The notes under the pieces are model-generated. The model made no database searches and was not told the DNA's origin. It worked only from the letters and a program-made list of their open reading frames with translations. Shown piece by piece: positions 49,601-61,245 of a stretch of DNA of 64,000 nt (position 1 is the first letter of the stretch; every line of letters begins with the position of its first letter). Source of the stretch: Pohlia nutans. Taxonomy: Eukaryota > Streptophyta > Bryopsida > Bryales > Mniaceae. The translations under genes were made by a program, and so were the position numbers. Location of the stretch: positions 9,816,501-9,880,500 of the forward strand of contig CM040107.1 of assembly GCA_022496805.1 (NCBI GenBank). The letters are read 5' to 3'.

Positions 49601-50934
49601 CCGTGATGTACCCATTCTTCTCGTATAGGTGGTAGAGAAACGGAGCCAGCGCACATCCTTTCTTGTTCTCGAGATTCTGAGCCATCTTTTGGGTGTTCCG
49701 GTGCACTAATTACGCCCAGTTGATGTGCTTCCAGCAAAGTAGCGCGCATAGGATGCCCGTCGCCAGTGTAACCGTGAGGGCGGTCAGCTTCTCCAAGTTG
49801 AGGATGGGCACCACGTACTCTAGCAGCCGTTGCTCCCGGTAATTCTTGCAATCCACCACCTTGAATTCGTCGTGATCCGAGAGGTAGATGAAGCGCTCCT
49901 TCACCCAATCCGTGTCCCCCTTGCTGCCCGGTTCCAAGTCCTCGCTCGTATCCAAGAAGTCGTATACGGCGCGCTAATGCTCCCGGGTCCAATTCCCGTA
50001 CTTCGCCCGGATGGTCGACCGGAAGGCAGACTCCATAGCTCCGCCCTCAATTTCTCCCAACATCCTGGCGTCCTGCACATCCCACACCTTGCCAAACAAT
50101 CCCAAACACCCGATTGACTTGAGGTCCTTGAGCAGATCTCCAAAGTCCCTCGAGTGCTGTCGAATGTCCGGAAGTATCCTCTTCTCCGGGATTTTGGACC
50201 CGGTCTCCCTGTGCGCTATAGCTGCTGCCTCCGCGTGCGCTTCTCCACTCCTCCATGAATGGCGTGTCTCTCTCTCCAGGTGCGCCCTCTCTCTCTCCCG
50301 CAAGTCGTGCATCTCTCGCTCCAGACGGGCTCTCTCTCGCTCTCCTGATGTGCGCTTGACCTCCTGTAGTCCTCGCGTCTCACTCCCTGGGTGCGCACTC
50401 ACTCCCCTCCGTAAACTCCGCCTAATTTCTTGGCGCTCACTCTCCGGGTGCTCGCCCTTCTCCAACTCCAACTGCACACTGTTCTCTCTCCCCGGGCGCT
50501 CAATTTTTCTAACTCCCGGGCGCTCAATTTCATCAAATGCTGGTCGCTCACTGCTTTCTCCCGCCGGACGCGCAATGGAAACCCTCACACTCTCCGGAAA
50601 TGCAAAAGAAGGTGCGCGAGGAGGGCTGGAGGAACCAGAGTGAAATGAATAGTGAGCCGCCCAATTAAAGGCGGCCCAATTCAAATCCCAGATCGTGGCC
50701 GGGTCCGTCAGGGGCCTGTCCTCTGACATCCGGTTTTCCATCCGGTTTCCCGTCCGGTCCGCCGCCATTCCTAGTTCCGTAGCGAACACTTAAGCGCGCA
50801 CATGAGCACCACTCTCTCCAAATAAATAAAAAGGCCATCATGAACGCTACTTCTTCCATTTATGGCGGTTGGAGCAACCCCTTATTGCCCTACAAACCCT
50901 AACTGCTCGTTTTTGAATAAAACAAGGTTTGACA
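46648..50934 (-). mobile_element. TG...CA element, copy B (3'-truncated)
   Basis: On the minus strand it starts TGTCAAACCTTGTTTTATTC at 50934, matching copies A, C and D. Similarity to A and C stops near 46648 (CCTTTGTTTTCCCTCAGAGG), about 300-400 bases short of the expected CGACA end, so the distal end is missing and no target duplication can be read. The (GT)n run (complement at about 47263-47278) and the AATAAA-like region are conserved with A. Confidence 0.65.
47565..50768 (-). pseudogene. Long ORF of element B (plant-transposon / gag-like protein)
   Basis: The best preserved N-terminus of the family: from ATG 50768 (MAADRTGNRMENRMSEDRPL) 265 codons are open through Arg/Glu repeats (ARLEREMHDLRERERAHLER) into KIPEKRILPDIRQHSRDF. 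Then it is interrupted by TAG (WTREH*), TAA (WA*LVH) and shifts; the conserved NKKGCALAPFLYHLYEKNGY, the low-complexity region with three near-identical 60-bp repeats around PAAVSKPDGGGSFQTRPQED (48960-49110), KRKLILTPDRDD, the coiled coil (48300-48600) and the acidic tail follow. The terminal stop is TAG at 47565. Same architecture as in A, C and D; not functional as it stands. Confidence 0.65.
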
Positions 50935-51338
50935 ATGATTGAAGAACATTGCATGTGTTCATAGAAACCTAAATAAAATTAGCCACAAGGAAGTATTTTT
51001 TTGACCTACTTAAAAGAGCACTTTCAAACATGACTTTCCAACATGACAATAATTTACGCTCTATGATGTTTGTGCTGGTGGATTTAGGTGGCTGTGCTGA
51101 GATGCTGCCAAACAAGTTTGCGACTCTCTAGTCTCGGTTACCCGAGTAGTTGGCTACGTGGCCTCAATGCCCTCGCGGTTTAAGCATAAGCAAATAGTCC
51201 AAGACGATACCCATTGTCATATCACCGGTCATTACATTGAAAATTCTACTATACACAGGTGAAGCCACAGTAGCGATGCCCCTAAGCCTACAGACCCTAG
51301 TACCTGAACTTTCCACATTTTCCAAGGATGGGCAGTGG
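50935..51338. other. Spacer between element B and the next gene region
   Basis: AT-rich, no gene seen; the right flank of B is ATGATTGAAGAAC. Confidence 0.3.
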
Positions 51339-52507
51339 TCAACCTCCCTCATTGGGAATCGAAGCAATACTTACCGCGCCCAAACAATGAATTCCCTTAA
51401 TGTAATGGATAGACCTCGATGCAATGTTTCCAGACAGGTTATCTTTTGTGATGCCTGACACGTTTTCCACTTCTATCTTAGCGATCTGACTGTAGCTAAT
51501 GTCTGCGCCTAGTTCTTCATCAGTGTATGTGTCAGCACAGATGCGTACTGAGTTCAATACCTGCAATGGAGTAATCAGTTTGGAGGCACTCTTGATCCCA
51601 TTATCATGAACTGAAACCCGTCCTTCTACTCGCAGGATAACCCCATCCGCTCTTTTTGTGGGCTGTGAAGGAACTGAGGCTGAACCTTTGATCTCTTCTA
51701 CGGCATTCCCAATGTTATGTTCCTCTACTGGTACAACAGTCGCCTCTTCTTGGCGTCTAGGTGCCATTTCAGTGCTGCACTTTGTGAAGTCTTTGCCTGT
51801 TGTACGGTGCCATTCAATCCGCCCTACCCACGCAGCATCCCGTGTGCGGTGGCGCATCCACCAAGCTGCATCTTCATCAACCACCGAAGTGTGAAACTGC
51901 CGAATTCCTCTATGAAGTTCTTCGCGGGCATGCCATGCATTAGTGCTCCATTCCTGAACTACTTTGTCACATATCCATCCAATGTCAATTTCTCTAAGAT
52001 GCGCAAGGCACGGCTCTAAGATTTGCTTTGTTCGCCCCATGCTTCGTGTGACTTAGTGCACCAAGTCTGGACAAATCGGTGCTCATCCTCAATGGCGAAG
52101 TCTTGGAAGACACGAATCTGCACCGTCTTTACCCAATCGAGTACTGCTTGCACACTTGCACCCCGAGCTGACCATACGTGTTCGTCAAGGCTCAGACTAT
52201 ACAGTCCATTCGCAACACCATTGTTGATCCCGCCAAGGTCTCCAAAAAGATAGTCACCGCAAGATACCAAGGCCGACACCGCGCGTTGATAGAAACGTGA
52301 TCGAATCAGGAACGAGAAAACATCTTCTTTCAGTCCCCACTGCGGACAGGATATCAGCCGGAACTTCCCAAAAAAATGGTAGAACAGCATTTGGAAAACG
52401 TACACCAGGATGTCTCGCTTCAGAGGTTGGACTCTGTCGTTAATAATAATCTTCCTCACTTCTCTGGCTTCGTGCTCTGAGAAGGTGGTGGGGATGTTAG
52501 TGAGCAT
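51339..52507 (-). CDS. Unrecognised exon(s) of a minus-strand gene
   Basis: From 52507 the frame reads MLTNIPTTFSEHEAREVRKI, then FQMLFYHFFGKFRLISCPQW, FLIRSRFYQRAVSALVSCGD and GLYSLSLDEHVWSARGASVQ to a TAG near 52016. A second frame (from 52040) continues with CLAHLREIDIGWICDKVVQE, AWWMRHRTRDAAWVGRIEWH and a C-terminal region RICADTYTDEELGADISYSQ. The overlap suggests one protein with a one-base shift near 52025. The aromatic-rich, well-mixed composition looks like real globular protein; I do not recognise the family. It lies on the same strand as the exons between 52.8 and 61 kb and may be the 3' part of one long gene. Confidence 0.4.
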
Positions 52508-52782
52508 GGTATGTAGTCAAGGAGATAAAGGACATCATAACAATTTCACTGTATCGTTGGAAGTGTAACAGTTCAAAGCATACGTTTCAAAGCATACCAA
52601 TGACTTGCAAAAGTATATCACTCATAGTATTGAACATCGTAAAACTGATATGATTTTGGCACTAAGATAATATTGTTTGCCAAGATTCTGTTTGCACTAA
52701 GAAAATTCTGTTTACCTGCCCTAAACGCTACAACTCGACTTACCATCGTGCCTCTAGGGTTGTGGTGGTAATTTTCCGAGGA

Positions 52783-53113
52783 TTACAGGCTGACTCCTGA
52801 GAACCCACCAAATAGGGCACCAATCCCACTGTATGGCCTCAGTCCTCTCTGCTGCAATCTTCGCCCATGCCACCTAGTCTCATGCAACACGACTAGGCGC
52901 GCCTTATTGCGCTTCTCTTCAAACGCATTGCATGCTTGCTCCCATTCCAGGTGCATTTTGCAGTAGTCAATGAAGCGGTCAGTATCTTGGATAGAACGTG
53001 ATAATGGAGTATTCGAGCTATTCGCTATGAGTGTTGCATTCATTGCATTGATCGCATCGGAAACACGGGCTTTAACATCCTCAGTCAGTACCTGGTCAAG
53101 CTGCAGCAGATGG
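52783..53113 (-). CDS. Exon adjoining the copy C insertion, unrecognised
   Basis: Minus frame HLLQLDQVLTEDVKARVSDA, INAMNATLIANSSNTPLSRS, RFIDYCKMHLEWEQACNAFE, then a basic stretch and a Gly-rich end. The first residues of the open frame come from the end of element C itself, so the original exon was cut at 53113 by the insertion. A helical, charged segment with no domain I can name. Confidence 0.35.
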
Positions 53114-56100
53114 TGTCGTAGCACGTGATATCGGATATTCCCCTAGAACGCACTTTTTCGTATTAAGAACGCTCCTAGAGGTGATTTCTGGGTTATCGTT
53201 CCGCGGAGACTCTGTGAAGTGGGAAGTTTCCGGAGATGGTCCCGGATTGGTGACTACTCTCTCTCTCTGTCACCAGCTGAATCCTTCTAAGTTCCTACTG
53301 AACCGGGTCTTCTCCTACTGACTGACCCGGTTACGACTAGATCCGGTTTTCGTCCGAGTTGGGAATTTATCCAACCCTACTCTGTCCGGTCTATCCAAAC
53401 AACTCAAACCGGTTTACAAAAACCTCTGTTTTCCTTCAGAGGGTTCTCCATTTACATTTAGCGGTGCTAGATTTAAAGACACACCCTTCCTGCTCATTCA
53501 AGTAATGGGAACTTCACTACCTTCCGGTTATCCTAACTCCGCTCCTCAATCCGGGTAGATCCCGTACTGCACTTCAGCTGCAGATTCATCCCAAACCCAC
53601 AGCCGGTCACTTAAGCGCAACCCGGGTTTCCCCCTTCTGCAAATTACTACAACGACTTGATAACCGGGATGGACCTTTACCCGGGGTATCCGGAATCGGT
53701 TCGACTCCTAACAGTTCGTTTTACTCTGATCATTCCGGCTCTCCTTATCACATGGTCTACCCAGGTGCTGGTACCTCAACCGGACTACCCGTCCAGGAGT
53801 TCTGAGAGGACTGGAGTACCCCCTTCTATCCACTCAGCCACTAACCCGGATTATACCTTGCAACCAAGCACAGAACAACCCACCCTCAAACAATCTCTGA
53901 GTTTTCCCAATACCCAGACTCTTAACTGGATCTACAACAGAACCCGGTTACTCTAGCTATTCTGTACCTTTCTGTCACATGATCTACCCAGGTGCTGGCA
54001 CGTCAACCAGACTACCCGTCCAGGAGTTCTGAGAGGACTCGAGTAGCCCCTCCTATCCACTCAGCCACTAACCCGGATGACACCTTGCAACCGAGCGCGG
54101 AACAACTAGATCTACAACAGAATCCGATCAACTCTTCCGGTTACCAAGGGACTTAATTGGACCACGATCTCAATCAACAACCACACACACACATACACAA
54201 ACACTCCGGTCCGTAGAAGAGTATGCCTATGATCATTTACAAAGAGAAAATGGTACACAAAAGAAGACCCCAAGAATGAAGAACATCCCTGGATAAAAAG
54301 AAAACACAAAGCCGACCAGATCCGGGAAACCCGCAGATCCGGAAAAATCGGGGGGGGCAACCCCACGATTTAGTTCTCTTCCTACACTGCAACTAACATT
54401 AGAATCCTAAAAAGAAACTAATTCCCAAGCAGAGTCCTACCCTACTTGCTCCAAAAAAAAAGGTCCCGTTCAAAGTGGCCGGATCCGCTAAGTCCGGGCC
54501 ACCGATTCCGGGCCTCCGATGATTCCGGGCAGCCGATGATTCCGGGTAGCTACTGGCCCACTTGCGGCTGCTATTCCTCATCTTCCGGGCTCTCCACCAA
54601 GATTGGATCCGCCGGCCTATCTCTCCAAGTTCCGCGCCCCGCCGGCTGTCCCACCTGTTGCTTTTCCGCCCTGTCCAGGTGGACATCCATTGCCTCCATA
54701 CCTTCGCTCAAATCCCGGACTTCTTCTGGGCTTACGCCCGCAGGTCGGACCATGTGGATTGGCTCCACATCCACCACGGTCCGGGAGGTAGGTTCCTCCT
54801 GATCCGACTCCTCCTCCGAAGAGCTCTCCCGGATGTATTCCGCCAGTACCCGGAACTCCACCAAATATGCTCCTACCTTGTCCGAGTACTCCCGGACTAC
54901 ATTCTTCATCCGGGTCGCTTCCTCCAATCCCGGTTAAAGTACCCGCTCGTCATACAACCGGGCCTTCGTTTGTGCCTCCCCATCTGATTGAAACAACCCG
55001 GATAGCTTGGAGACGCACTGCCGGCTTGTCTCTGCTACCCTCCGGATGGTATCCTCTTGCTCCCGGATTTGCAACTCCTTCCTCTATACGTGGGCCTCCA
55101 TCTTATTAATATAGGCTACCTTTTGTTGCAGTTCCTCCTCCAATCCCTTCAAAAGAGCCGCAGATTCGCTCTCTGCCTCCCGGATACCCTGCAGTTGTCC
55201 GGTTAGCTCAGTCTCCCTCTCCCTGCTCCGGATGAGTTTCCTCTGGAGCTTCCGAATCCGTGCCGGATACTCCAGCGCGTCGTTCGTCCGGAGAAGGGTC
55301 CCTGTCTCTCGGAGAGCAGCGAACATGGGGTTGTACTGCTCCGTAACCATGTCCAGCGCCACCCGTGTCTGCAGTAACATGTACTCCATCCGGAGCGGTT
55401 TTCTTTGTTCCGTTGGCACATTTCCGGATGGGCCTGCCTCCTGGACCGGTTCTGCTCCCGCTGGCATTCCCTGCTCCTGGTCCCTCTTGTCTCCGGTTTC
55501 CTCTTCGTCCTCCCCTGCTTCCTTGGGACATTTGTTGAGTGGGGTCACCTTCCTCCGGGCCGGTCCCTTCTTCTTTCCAGGTGTGGTATCCGGTCCTTCC
55601 GGTTCTTCCTTCCCTTCAACCGTGAGGACTAACTTCCTCTTCCGTCCCTGGGATCGCGGCTCAGACGGACCTCCCTCCCGGTCTGTCCGGTTCTCTTCTT
55701 CCATACGTTCCTGTGGAGCCGCCGGGGTAGAATCCTCCTCCATTGGTCCGAGTCTCTCTACCGGTTGCTCCTGGGGCTGGGATGGAGAAGGCCTTGTCTC
55801 CTCCTCTAGCCTGGACTCCTCGATCGGATCCACCCGAGGTTGTGTCTGGGAAGGACCGCCTACCTCCGGTTGAGGAATTGCCCCTTGTCCTCCCGCCGGC
55901 TTCTTCCGCGTTAACCTCGGCTGTGGGGAATCCTCCTCCTCATCCGGATTCCCCTCCCGGGCCCCTATCCTCAGCTCCGGCTGAGGTCTCGCTCCACCCG
56001 GTCGTTCTAGTCCCAGGTTCCTTCTCCCTTCCTCCCGCTCCTCCTGTTGCGGCCTGGTGCCACCCGGTCGGCCTCCCTCCGGGCGGTCTTTTCTCCTCTT

Positions 56101-57694
56101 GGTCCTGGTCTCCGGATTGGGGCTGGAATCGCCCGGTGGCCTTCTTACCGGTTGGTCTTCCTTCCCCTTCCGGAGCTCCTCTCCCCGGACTCTGCTCTTA
56201 TCCGGTTGGGTTGCAGGTGGAGCCACCCTTCTCTCCGCCGGTCGGGACGACGAACCGGGTCTGCTGGTCCCCGCTCCTCCTCCCGGAAGCGCCGTCTTCT
56301 TCTTGGCCGGGCTTCTCACCCCCGGAATAGGCACTTCCTCCAACCTCTTCTTTTCTTCTGCCGTGAGGCATCCATGTTTTTCGTACAGGTGGTAGAGAAA
56401 TGGGGCTAAGGGGCATCCCTTCTTGTTGTCGAGGTTACCCGCCCACTTCTGCATGTTCCGGTGGATCAGGATCGCCCAGTTGATCCGTTTCTTCCGGAGA
56501 AGGGCGGAGTAGATAGCCCGAGCCAGCGTCACAGTGAGGGTGGTGGGCTTCTCCGGACTGAGGATGGGCACTACGTACAGGAGCAGCCGTTGCTCTCGGG
56601 GCAGTATACAATCTGCCACCTTGAATCCGTCCTTGTCCGAGAGATGACTGAACCGCACCTTCACCCAGTCCGTGTCGCCCTTGCTTCCCGGTTCCAGGTC
56701 CTCGTTGGTGTCCGGGAAGTCGTACAGTTCCCGCCACATCTCCCGGGTCCAACTACCATACGTCGCCCGGATGGTTGTCCGGAAGGCGTTCACCATCGGC
56801 CCGCCCTCGATTTCCTCCAGCATCTGGGAGTCCTGCACATCCCACACTCTCCCAAACAATCCCAAACACCCCATCTTCTGGAGGTCCTGCAATAGCTCGT
56901 CAAAGTCTTGCTCGTGTTGCGTAATGTCCGGGCAGATACGTTTCTCCGGAATCTTGGCCCCGGCTTCCCTGCGTGCCATGGCTGCGGACCCCGGGCGGAA
57001 TTCTTCACTCCTCCGGATATGGCGCAGCTCCTTCTCCGGATGCGCCCTCTCTTTCCTCGGTTAGCCTCGCGCCTCCCGCTCCGAGCGCTTCCCTTTCCGC
57101 TTCCGTGGTGTTCTTCTAACCTCCCAGAGACCCCGCGACCCTCTTCCTGGCTACGCACTTCCTTTCATCCTCAAACTCCTCCGGAGATGGCGGTGCGCAC
57201 TGTCCGGATGCTCGCCTATTCCAAATTCTAACCTCGCGTCGCTGTTTCTCACCGGGTGTTCAGTTTCTCTCACTCCTGGACGCTCAGAATCTGCACAAGA
57301 CGGTCGCGCAATGTCCTCTACTTCGGGTCCCACACTATCAATTCTACTGCTATCCAGAAGCTCGAAATTCTGCTGGCGTGGACAACTGGAACTGTAGAGA
57401 GTGAATGAACAGTGGGTCGCCCAATTTAGAGCGGCCCACTTCAATGCTCGGACCGTGGCCGGGTCCATCGGAGACCCATCCTCACCTATCCGGTCTCCCA
57501 GCCGGTTTCCCACCGGAATCTGCTGTCGGTTTTGACCTATAGTAATTCCTTTGGGCTGCGCTCGGATGCCACTCTCTCTCTAAATAAATAACTGGGCCGT
57601 TATGGCCATTACTTCTCCTATTTATGGCGGAAAGACTACTCCTAGTTGCCTTAGAAACCCTAACTAGCCGCTTTTGGTAAAACGAGGTTTGACA
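53114..57694 (-). mobile_element. TG...CA element, copy C (complete, perfect 5-bp target duplication)
   Basis: On the minus strand it starts TGTCAAACCTCGTTTTACC (57694) and ends CACGTGCTACGACA (53114). GATGG is present on both sides (53109-53113 and 57695-57699; CCATC in element orientation), so both boundaries are exact. Length 4581 bp. No direct terminal repeats exist inside. Like copy A it has a promoter-like TATTTATTTAG before the ORF and lacks any reverse transcriptase, integrase or RNase H sequence. Confidence 0.8.
54571..57513 (-). pseudogene. Long ORF of element C, with 631-codon open stretch
   Basis: The open part (56979-55084) begins MARREAGAKIPEKRICPDIT and contains the whole conserved globular region: KMGCLGLFGRVWDVQDSQML, AFRTTIRATYGSWTREMW, YDFPDTNEDLEPGSKGDTDW, LYVVPILSPEKPTTLTVTLA and NKKGCPLAPFLYHLYEKHG, then Arg/Gly/Pro/Glu low complexity, GRKRKLVLTVEGKEE, and a coiled coil (EYPARIRKLQRKLIRSRERE). 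TAG at about 55086 and TAA at about 54938 break the C-terminal part, which ends with the acidic VESPEDEE. The N-terminal leader (57513-57151) is separated by frame damage. It is the best-preserved core in the window. Function unknown; a structural gag-like or PF20167-like protein is inferred. Confidence 0.65.
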
Positions 57695-57845
57695 GATGGC
57701 CACGCTCAGTTTTTCTTTATACACCCAAAGAAAACGATTAAAAGGGACGGGAACACCAGTCCAACGTAGTGTTATGAAATGTATGGGCAGTGTTATGCAG
57801 ATCATACCAGTTCTTTGCCGTGGTACCACCAGATTACCACATCAT

Positions 57846-58264
57846 TCATCTTGTTCTTGAAGTGACCACTTTTTTTGAAACTCGATCGATCTCTGTCTGT
57901 TCAAACTCCTTCCCTCCATGTTCCAGAATAGCCCATGGTAAAAAATCTTTCTTCAAGTCCAGTAGTTGGAAAAGGTTCGTTGACTGGAATTCCTGTGGTG
58001 CTGTAGGAGGCTTGAGATTTGCATGCGTGTCATCGGCTTCACCCCTAGTCTCCCTTTTGTGTTCTACCTGTTCCCTACGTAGTTTGGATAGCCGGCCGAC
58101 TGCAGTGCCTTCCGCGCTTGAATGACACCGGATTGGGGGTGGAATCCCCTCACCTGTGATCCACATAAGATGTATGTCCCTCTGTTCTGTAGAATCCTCT
58201 TTTGTTAGCACAGCCTTATCCTTCACTCCAATGTCATTGTCTTCACGAGCCGCTACCCCTGCCA
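57846..58264 (-). CDS. Exon of the interrupted minus-strand gene
   Basis: Begins after GTATGTCAG (58265) and encodes VAGVAAREDNDIGVKDKAVL, DSTEQRDIHLMWITGEGIPP and a basic stretch RLSKLRREQVEHKRETRGEA, then FQLLDLKKDFLPWAILEHGG. It sits just 5' (in gene sense) of the copy C insertion. No recognised domain. Confidence 0.4.
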
Positions 58265-58448
58265 CTGACATACACGCTCAATATGTTATGTGCAGTGTAA
58301 GTGTAAGGGTCATTTCAATGTGCAGCGCCGTTGATGATCTATGAATCCAAAACAATTGAGAGAGAAAAGGCTGTGAATACCGCATATGCGAGATGGCCTT
58401 AGGTGGCCACGGTATACATGCAATTGGTAGAAGAAAGGGTATACATAC

Positions 58449-59747
58449 CTGAGTTGATCTTTGCCTTTTTGGGCTGCGGTTTAGGGTTTGCTTCCATGAT
58501 CGAGGCAATCCCCGTGAACTTCCTCTTCACTCCCGCGGTGATGGTAGGACCGAGGGTGTTGGCATAAGCTGCCTTCTTAGGATACCCGGATTGTAGTCGA
58601 CTTCTTAGCTTACCGTTCTCCGAGCTGACGTGGTTCGTGACTGCATCCTTTTCCGGCAGTGTGTACTTTCCTTTGAGGGGCACTTCCATCGAAACATTCC
58701 CACATGGCTTCTCTTGGCTAGCAAATGGGTTTTTTGAGGGTGGATTGCCGACAGGCGTTTTCTTCATACCCCGTGGCTTGTCTTCGAAACGTACCCTCTT
58801 CTGCCGATCAGACTTCGCCGATTTCTTCTCTCGGCCAACAGTCTCTGCCGTTTTGGTTTCCTGAAATGACACCTTGCTGGTTCGTTTGCCCTTCTGGACA
58901 AAAGCTACCTCGCTGATGTTGGCGCTGGTAATTCTAGCAGACTTCCACATGGGATCGTGGCTCGACCTTTCATCCTGCACAGTGTTATGAGTGTTATGAC
59001 TTTCGTATCGTATGTTACACCCTAAGGCAAGCTGCACATCTCAGCACCCTAAATCGGACAATTCTATCACCCTTGCAAGGCAGGAGAATACGTTCGACTA
59101 ACGTGGAAATCATTGTTGGTGCTACATGCATCTTTGGTGTCATCTCTACTTGCGACCGCCTTACTACTCTTGGAACGAGTACTCCGGGCCATACACGCTG
59201 CTTTCCCCTCTTTGTCAGTCGGCTTTCTTTCAATCGCCACACGCCTGAATTGCACATCTTTCCCCTTCCTAAACAATTCCCCGGTTTTCCCTTGACCGCT
59301 CTCCATGTCCGGATATGGATATGTCATTTTCCCTCCGAAAGCAGAGCACCCCCTTCCGAATCGATGGTGTTGCATTGCATGCTTGCTGCAAAAGTCATCT
59401 CTACGGCACATCACACACCTCCATAATCTTCGTTTTTTCCCGTCCTTTCCAGGTGGTTTATATCTCCCTCTACAGTCACTGGAAAGGAACTCTGCCAAAA
59501 GCCGATCAATGTGATCCACCGACTCATATTCGACGTGGTAATCAGTTTCGTATATCCGAATCTTTAGAGTCACACGCCGGTTAATCTTGTGCTTGGTAGT
59601 TTTCGAACCATCCTTCGCCCTCGATGAAGTACCGAGATCCGAAGGTTGGATAGGAGTGGCACCACGGACCGTCAAAGGTGGGCCTGCCCTTTTACGTGTC
59701 CTAGCACGCTCTGGTTGCACACGCCGGCCTAGGTGGTTAGACGCCAT
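58449..59747 (-). CDS. Two exons of the minus-strand gene: Cys/His-rich segment and Lys-rich linker
   Basis: Exon one (ATG 59747, MASNHLGRRVQPERARTRKR, to about 59072) has a short globular part (RRVTLKIRIYETDYHVEYES) followed by a possible metal site C-V-M-C-x5-C-S-K-H-A-M-Q-H-H-R-F-G-R-G-C. Exon two (58973-58449, after GTGCAG, ending CAG|GTATGT) is Lys/Ser/Pro-rich with likely nuclear signals (SDRQKRVRFEDKPRGMKK). The Cys/His spacing could be a zinc-binding fold but matches no family I can name. The upstream neighbour 60272-61012 and downstream 57846-58264 are probably the same gene. Confidence 0.4.
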
Positions 59748-60271
59748 TGTCACACCGTTGCTGTCCGTATGTCCCTTGCAAGTATGTGGCAACCAGTGTT
59801 ACGTTTACACCGGCCGGTTTAGACCACCTTTTCACTACCAACTTTTGACCACATTTCGAAGTATATAAAATTCGTACAGCACTACATCCAATGGACCCTG
59901 AAACAGATCATTGACAATTCTCATCAGAACCCATATGGTTTGTCATGGCAACAGAAGTCCTCCAGGTCACAGTTTCCCAGACTTCTCTTAAGCACCAATT
60001 CGCAACCATGAAGAATATGAGTCGAATTTTCAGCATACACGACTGTTTGGTTCCCCATAGAAATGAACGACATTCGATTAACAGCGCGCAACGGTAGCTG
60101 TGTCGTGGCAATAACTAAAAGCATTCATACTCTTTATGGTGGATATGATATCTGCGTTAGGCTGATTTCGTCTCCGGAACCCTAGACCATTCACCACATC
60201 GCTGACATGCCTGGGTTCATACGGATGCTCATAAGGGAGCAATATTCAATGCAGTTGGTAAGCGGACGTAC

Positions 60272-61012
60272 CTCCAGCTAAACACAAATGGACATCCCAT
60301 TTGATCAAAGAATGTGCCCATACGTGGTGGCCGATTGCGTTCCTTGTGGAACTTAAAGGAATTGGGCAATGTACTGCGTAAGGAATGGCCCGATGGGGCT
60401 TTGGTAATGATGCCGTCTACGGTGTCCACACAGCTGGAGACGGAAATTATCATCTAGGAGAACACCCCAGTTAATCTTCTTCCCTTGATCCGCCAGCAAT
60501 AAAATACGAAGGTGCTTCAGCCATATACTACGACAGTCATTTAGGAAAAATATCTGGCTGAGAGTACCACGCATCCTAGCAAACCATAGTTCAGTCATGA
60601 CTTTTCCCAGCCCGTATACGTCATACCTGCCGTCCCCCTTTCGCTGGAGATCCTTGGCCGCCTCCTCGACATTCGGCTGGGGGGTAGCGCACCCTGCACT
60701 CGACTCTGTGACTCCCGTGCCATCCCAGCCGAAGAAATTTGCGAGGTATCGCTGGGAGTATTGCACCAACACGCCATCCAGAACGCCCGAGGGATTTTGC
60801 TCATCTTCATTGCACTCTGTCATGGATTTCAAGAATGCCTCGCACCGTGCGACGTCTACGGTCCCAGTCAACTGCGTCGAATATCTAATGACATTGGTGC
60901 GGGTCAGCCAGGCGCCATCAGTCTTGCGCTTCCATTCCCGCACCATGCGCGGAATGAAGATTGCCTTGCGCTCATTAGCGGCATCCATAGCGTCTAGGAT
61001 ATCCTGAGGATA
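60272..61012 (-). CDS. Exon of the minus-strand gene, unrecognised
   Basis: Begins after TTTCCAG (61013) with YPQDILDAMDAANERKAIFI and includes MVREWKRKTDGAWLTRTNVI, DGVLVQYSQRYLANFFGWDG, GKVMTELWFARMRGTLSQIF and WLKHLRILLLADQGKKINWG, then after a one-base shift near 60440 continues ISVSSCVDTVDGIITKAPSG and MGTFFDQMGCPFVFSW to a GAG|GTACGT donor at 60272. The sequence is protein-like throughout. I do not recognise the family. 60112-60271 is probably intron. Confidence 0.4.
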
Positions 61013-61245
61013 CTGGAAAGAGAAATGCGAGGTGTAGCAAAAGAGAAGCAAAGACAACTCGGGGGGTGCACTCTACATTAAGTTTGAGAATCATGTGCGT
61101 GACCGCATTCAAAAACCCCCTGTATATTAGAGGTTATATGTCTAAATACCTTTGTATACATATGTATTTTTGTTTTAAATATATGTTTAGTGTAAGTATA
61201 CGTGAATATTTTCAGTTTAAATGTGTTTATTGTATGTACACGTAA

